Made by a program: the position numbers and the translations under genes. A stretch of 6,001 nucleotides of DNA from Chitinophagaceae bacterium (GTDB lineage: Bacteria > Bacteroidota > Bacteroidia > Chitinophagales > Chitinophagaceae), in assembly GCA_025455245.1 (NCBI GenBank), contig JALOMX010000143.1, positions 1 to 6,001 of the forward strand, in the 5' to 3' direction. Below, piece by piece: positions 5,946 through 6,001 of this stretch (the stretch's first letter is position 1; the number at the start of each line of letters is the position of its first letter). A model generated the notes under the pieces. The model searched no databases. It saw nothing but the letters and a program-made list of their open reading frames with translations, and was not told the DNA's origin.

Positions 5946-6001
5946 ATGAATATAGAAGAACTGAAAGAACAATGGCTGAAAGACCCCCGCATTTTTCAAA
6001 T
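5946..6001 (+). CDS. Start of an unidentified gene, cut by the window edge
   Basis: An ATG at 5946 opens a frame that stays open for 18 codons to the window end (MNIEELKEQWLKDPRIFQ). The peptide is charged, starts like a soluble protein and has no signal peptide or membrane segment so far. The upstream bases are A/C-rich with no Shine-Dalgarno, as for most genes here. It starts 13 bases after the right arm of the heptamer inverted repeat, so that element lies in or just before its leader. I do not recognise the product from this much sequence. Confidence 0.55.
   Translation, partial: MNIEELKEQWLKDPRIFQ

Noticed and set aside
1..6001. Mobile element, tRNA, rRNA, riboswitch or defence system
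   Set aside because: No transposase or integrase motifs, no cloverleaf, no known riboswitch core and no defence-type domains were seen. All complete genes belong to well-known families.

Overview
The window looks like ordinary chromosomal sequence from a member of the Bacteroidota. Three signs point there: promoter-like elements close to the phylum's TAnnTTTG -7 box, mostly weak or absent Shine-Dalgarno sequences before start codons, and gene types (split transketolase, rbfA next to a LolC/E-type permease) that I associate with this phylum. I cannot name a genus from the sequence alone.

Layout, left to right: (1) 50-1177, minus strand, a WecA/TagO-like polyprenyl-phosphate sugar-1-phosphate transferase. 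(2) 1178-1408, a divergent intergenic region with a possible promoter for each neighbour and a hairpin/inverted repeat between them. (3) 1409-2248, plus strand, the thiamine-diphosphate-binding N-terminal half of a split transketolase. (4) 2255-3475, minus strand, a LolC/LolE-type FtsX-family permease, convergent with the transketolase half at a 6-base gap. (5) 3492-3860, minus strand, ribosome-binding factor A, 16 bases upstream of the permease gene and probably in one operon with it. (6) 3861-3960, a compact divergent region where two opposite promoter-like -7 boxes lie side by side. (7) 3961-5787, plus strand, an MsbA-type ABC exporter with all nucleotide-binding motifs intact. (8) 5788-5945, a non-coding stretch built from opposing heptamer repeats with extreme strand asymmetry. 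(9) 5946-6001, the first 18 codons of an unidentified gene cut by the window edge.

Several genes concern the envelope: lipid-linked glycan initiation (WecA-like), lipoprotein release (LolE-like) and lipid or lipid-linked substrate flipping (MsbA-like). They sit in separate transcription units, so a shared pathway is not shown. RbfA (30S maturation) and transketolase (pentose phosphate pathway) are housekeeping functions.

I see no new enzymatic system here. The most interesting signals are non-coding: the heptamer inverted-repeat element at 5824-5933, a promoter-proximal motif shared by the wecA-like and rbfA genes, and the overlapping divergent promoter region at 3914-3931. Two genes also have start codons that I place downstream of the longest possible reading frame (transketolase at 1409, rbfA at 3860).
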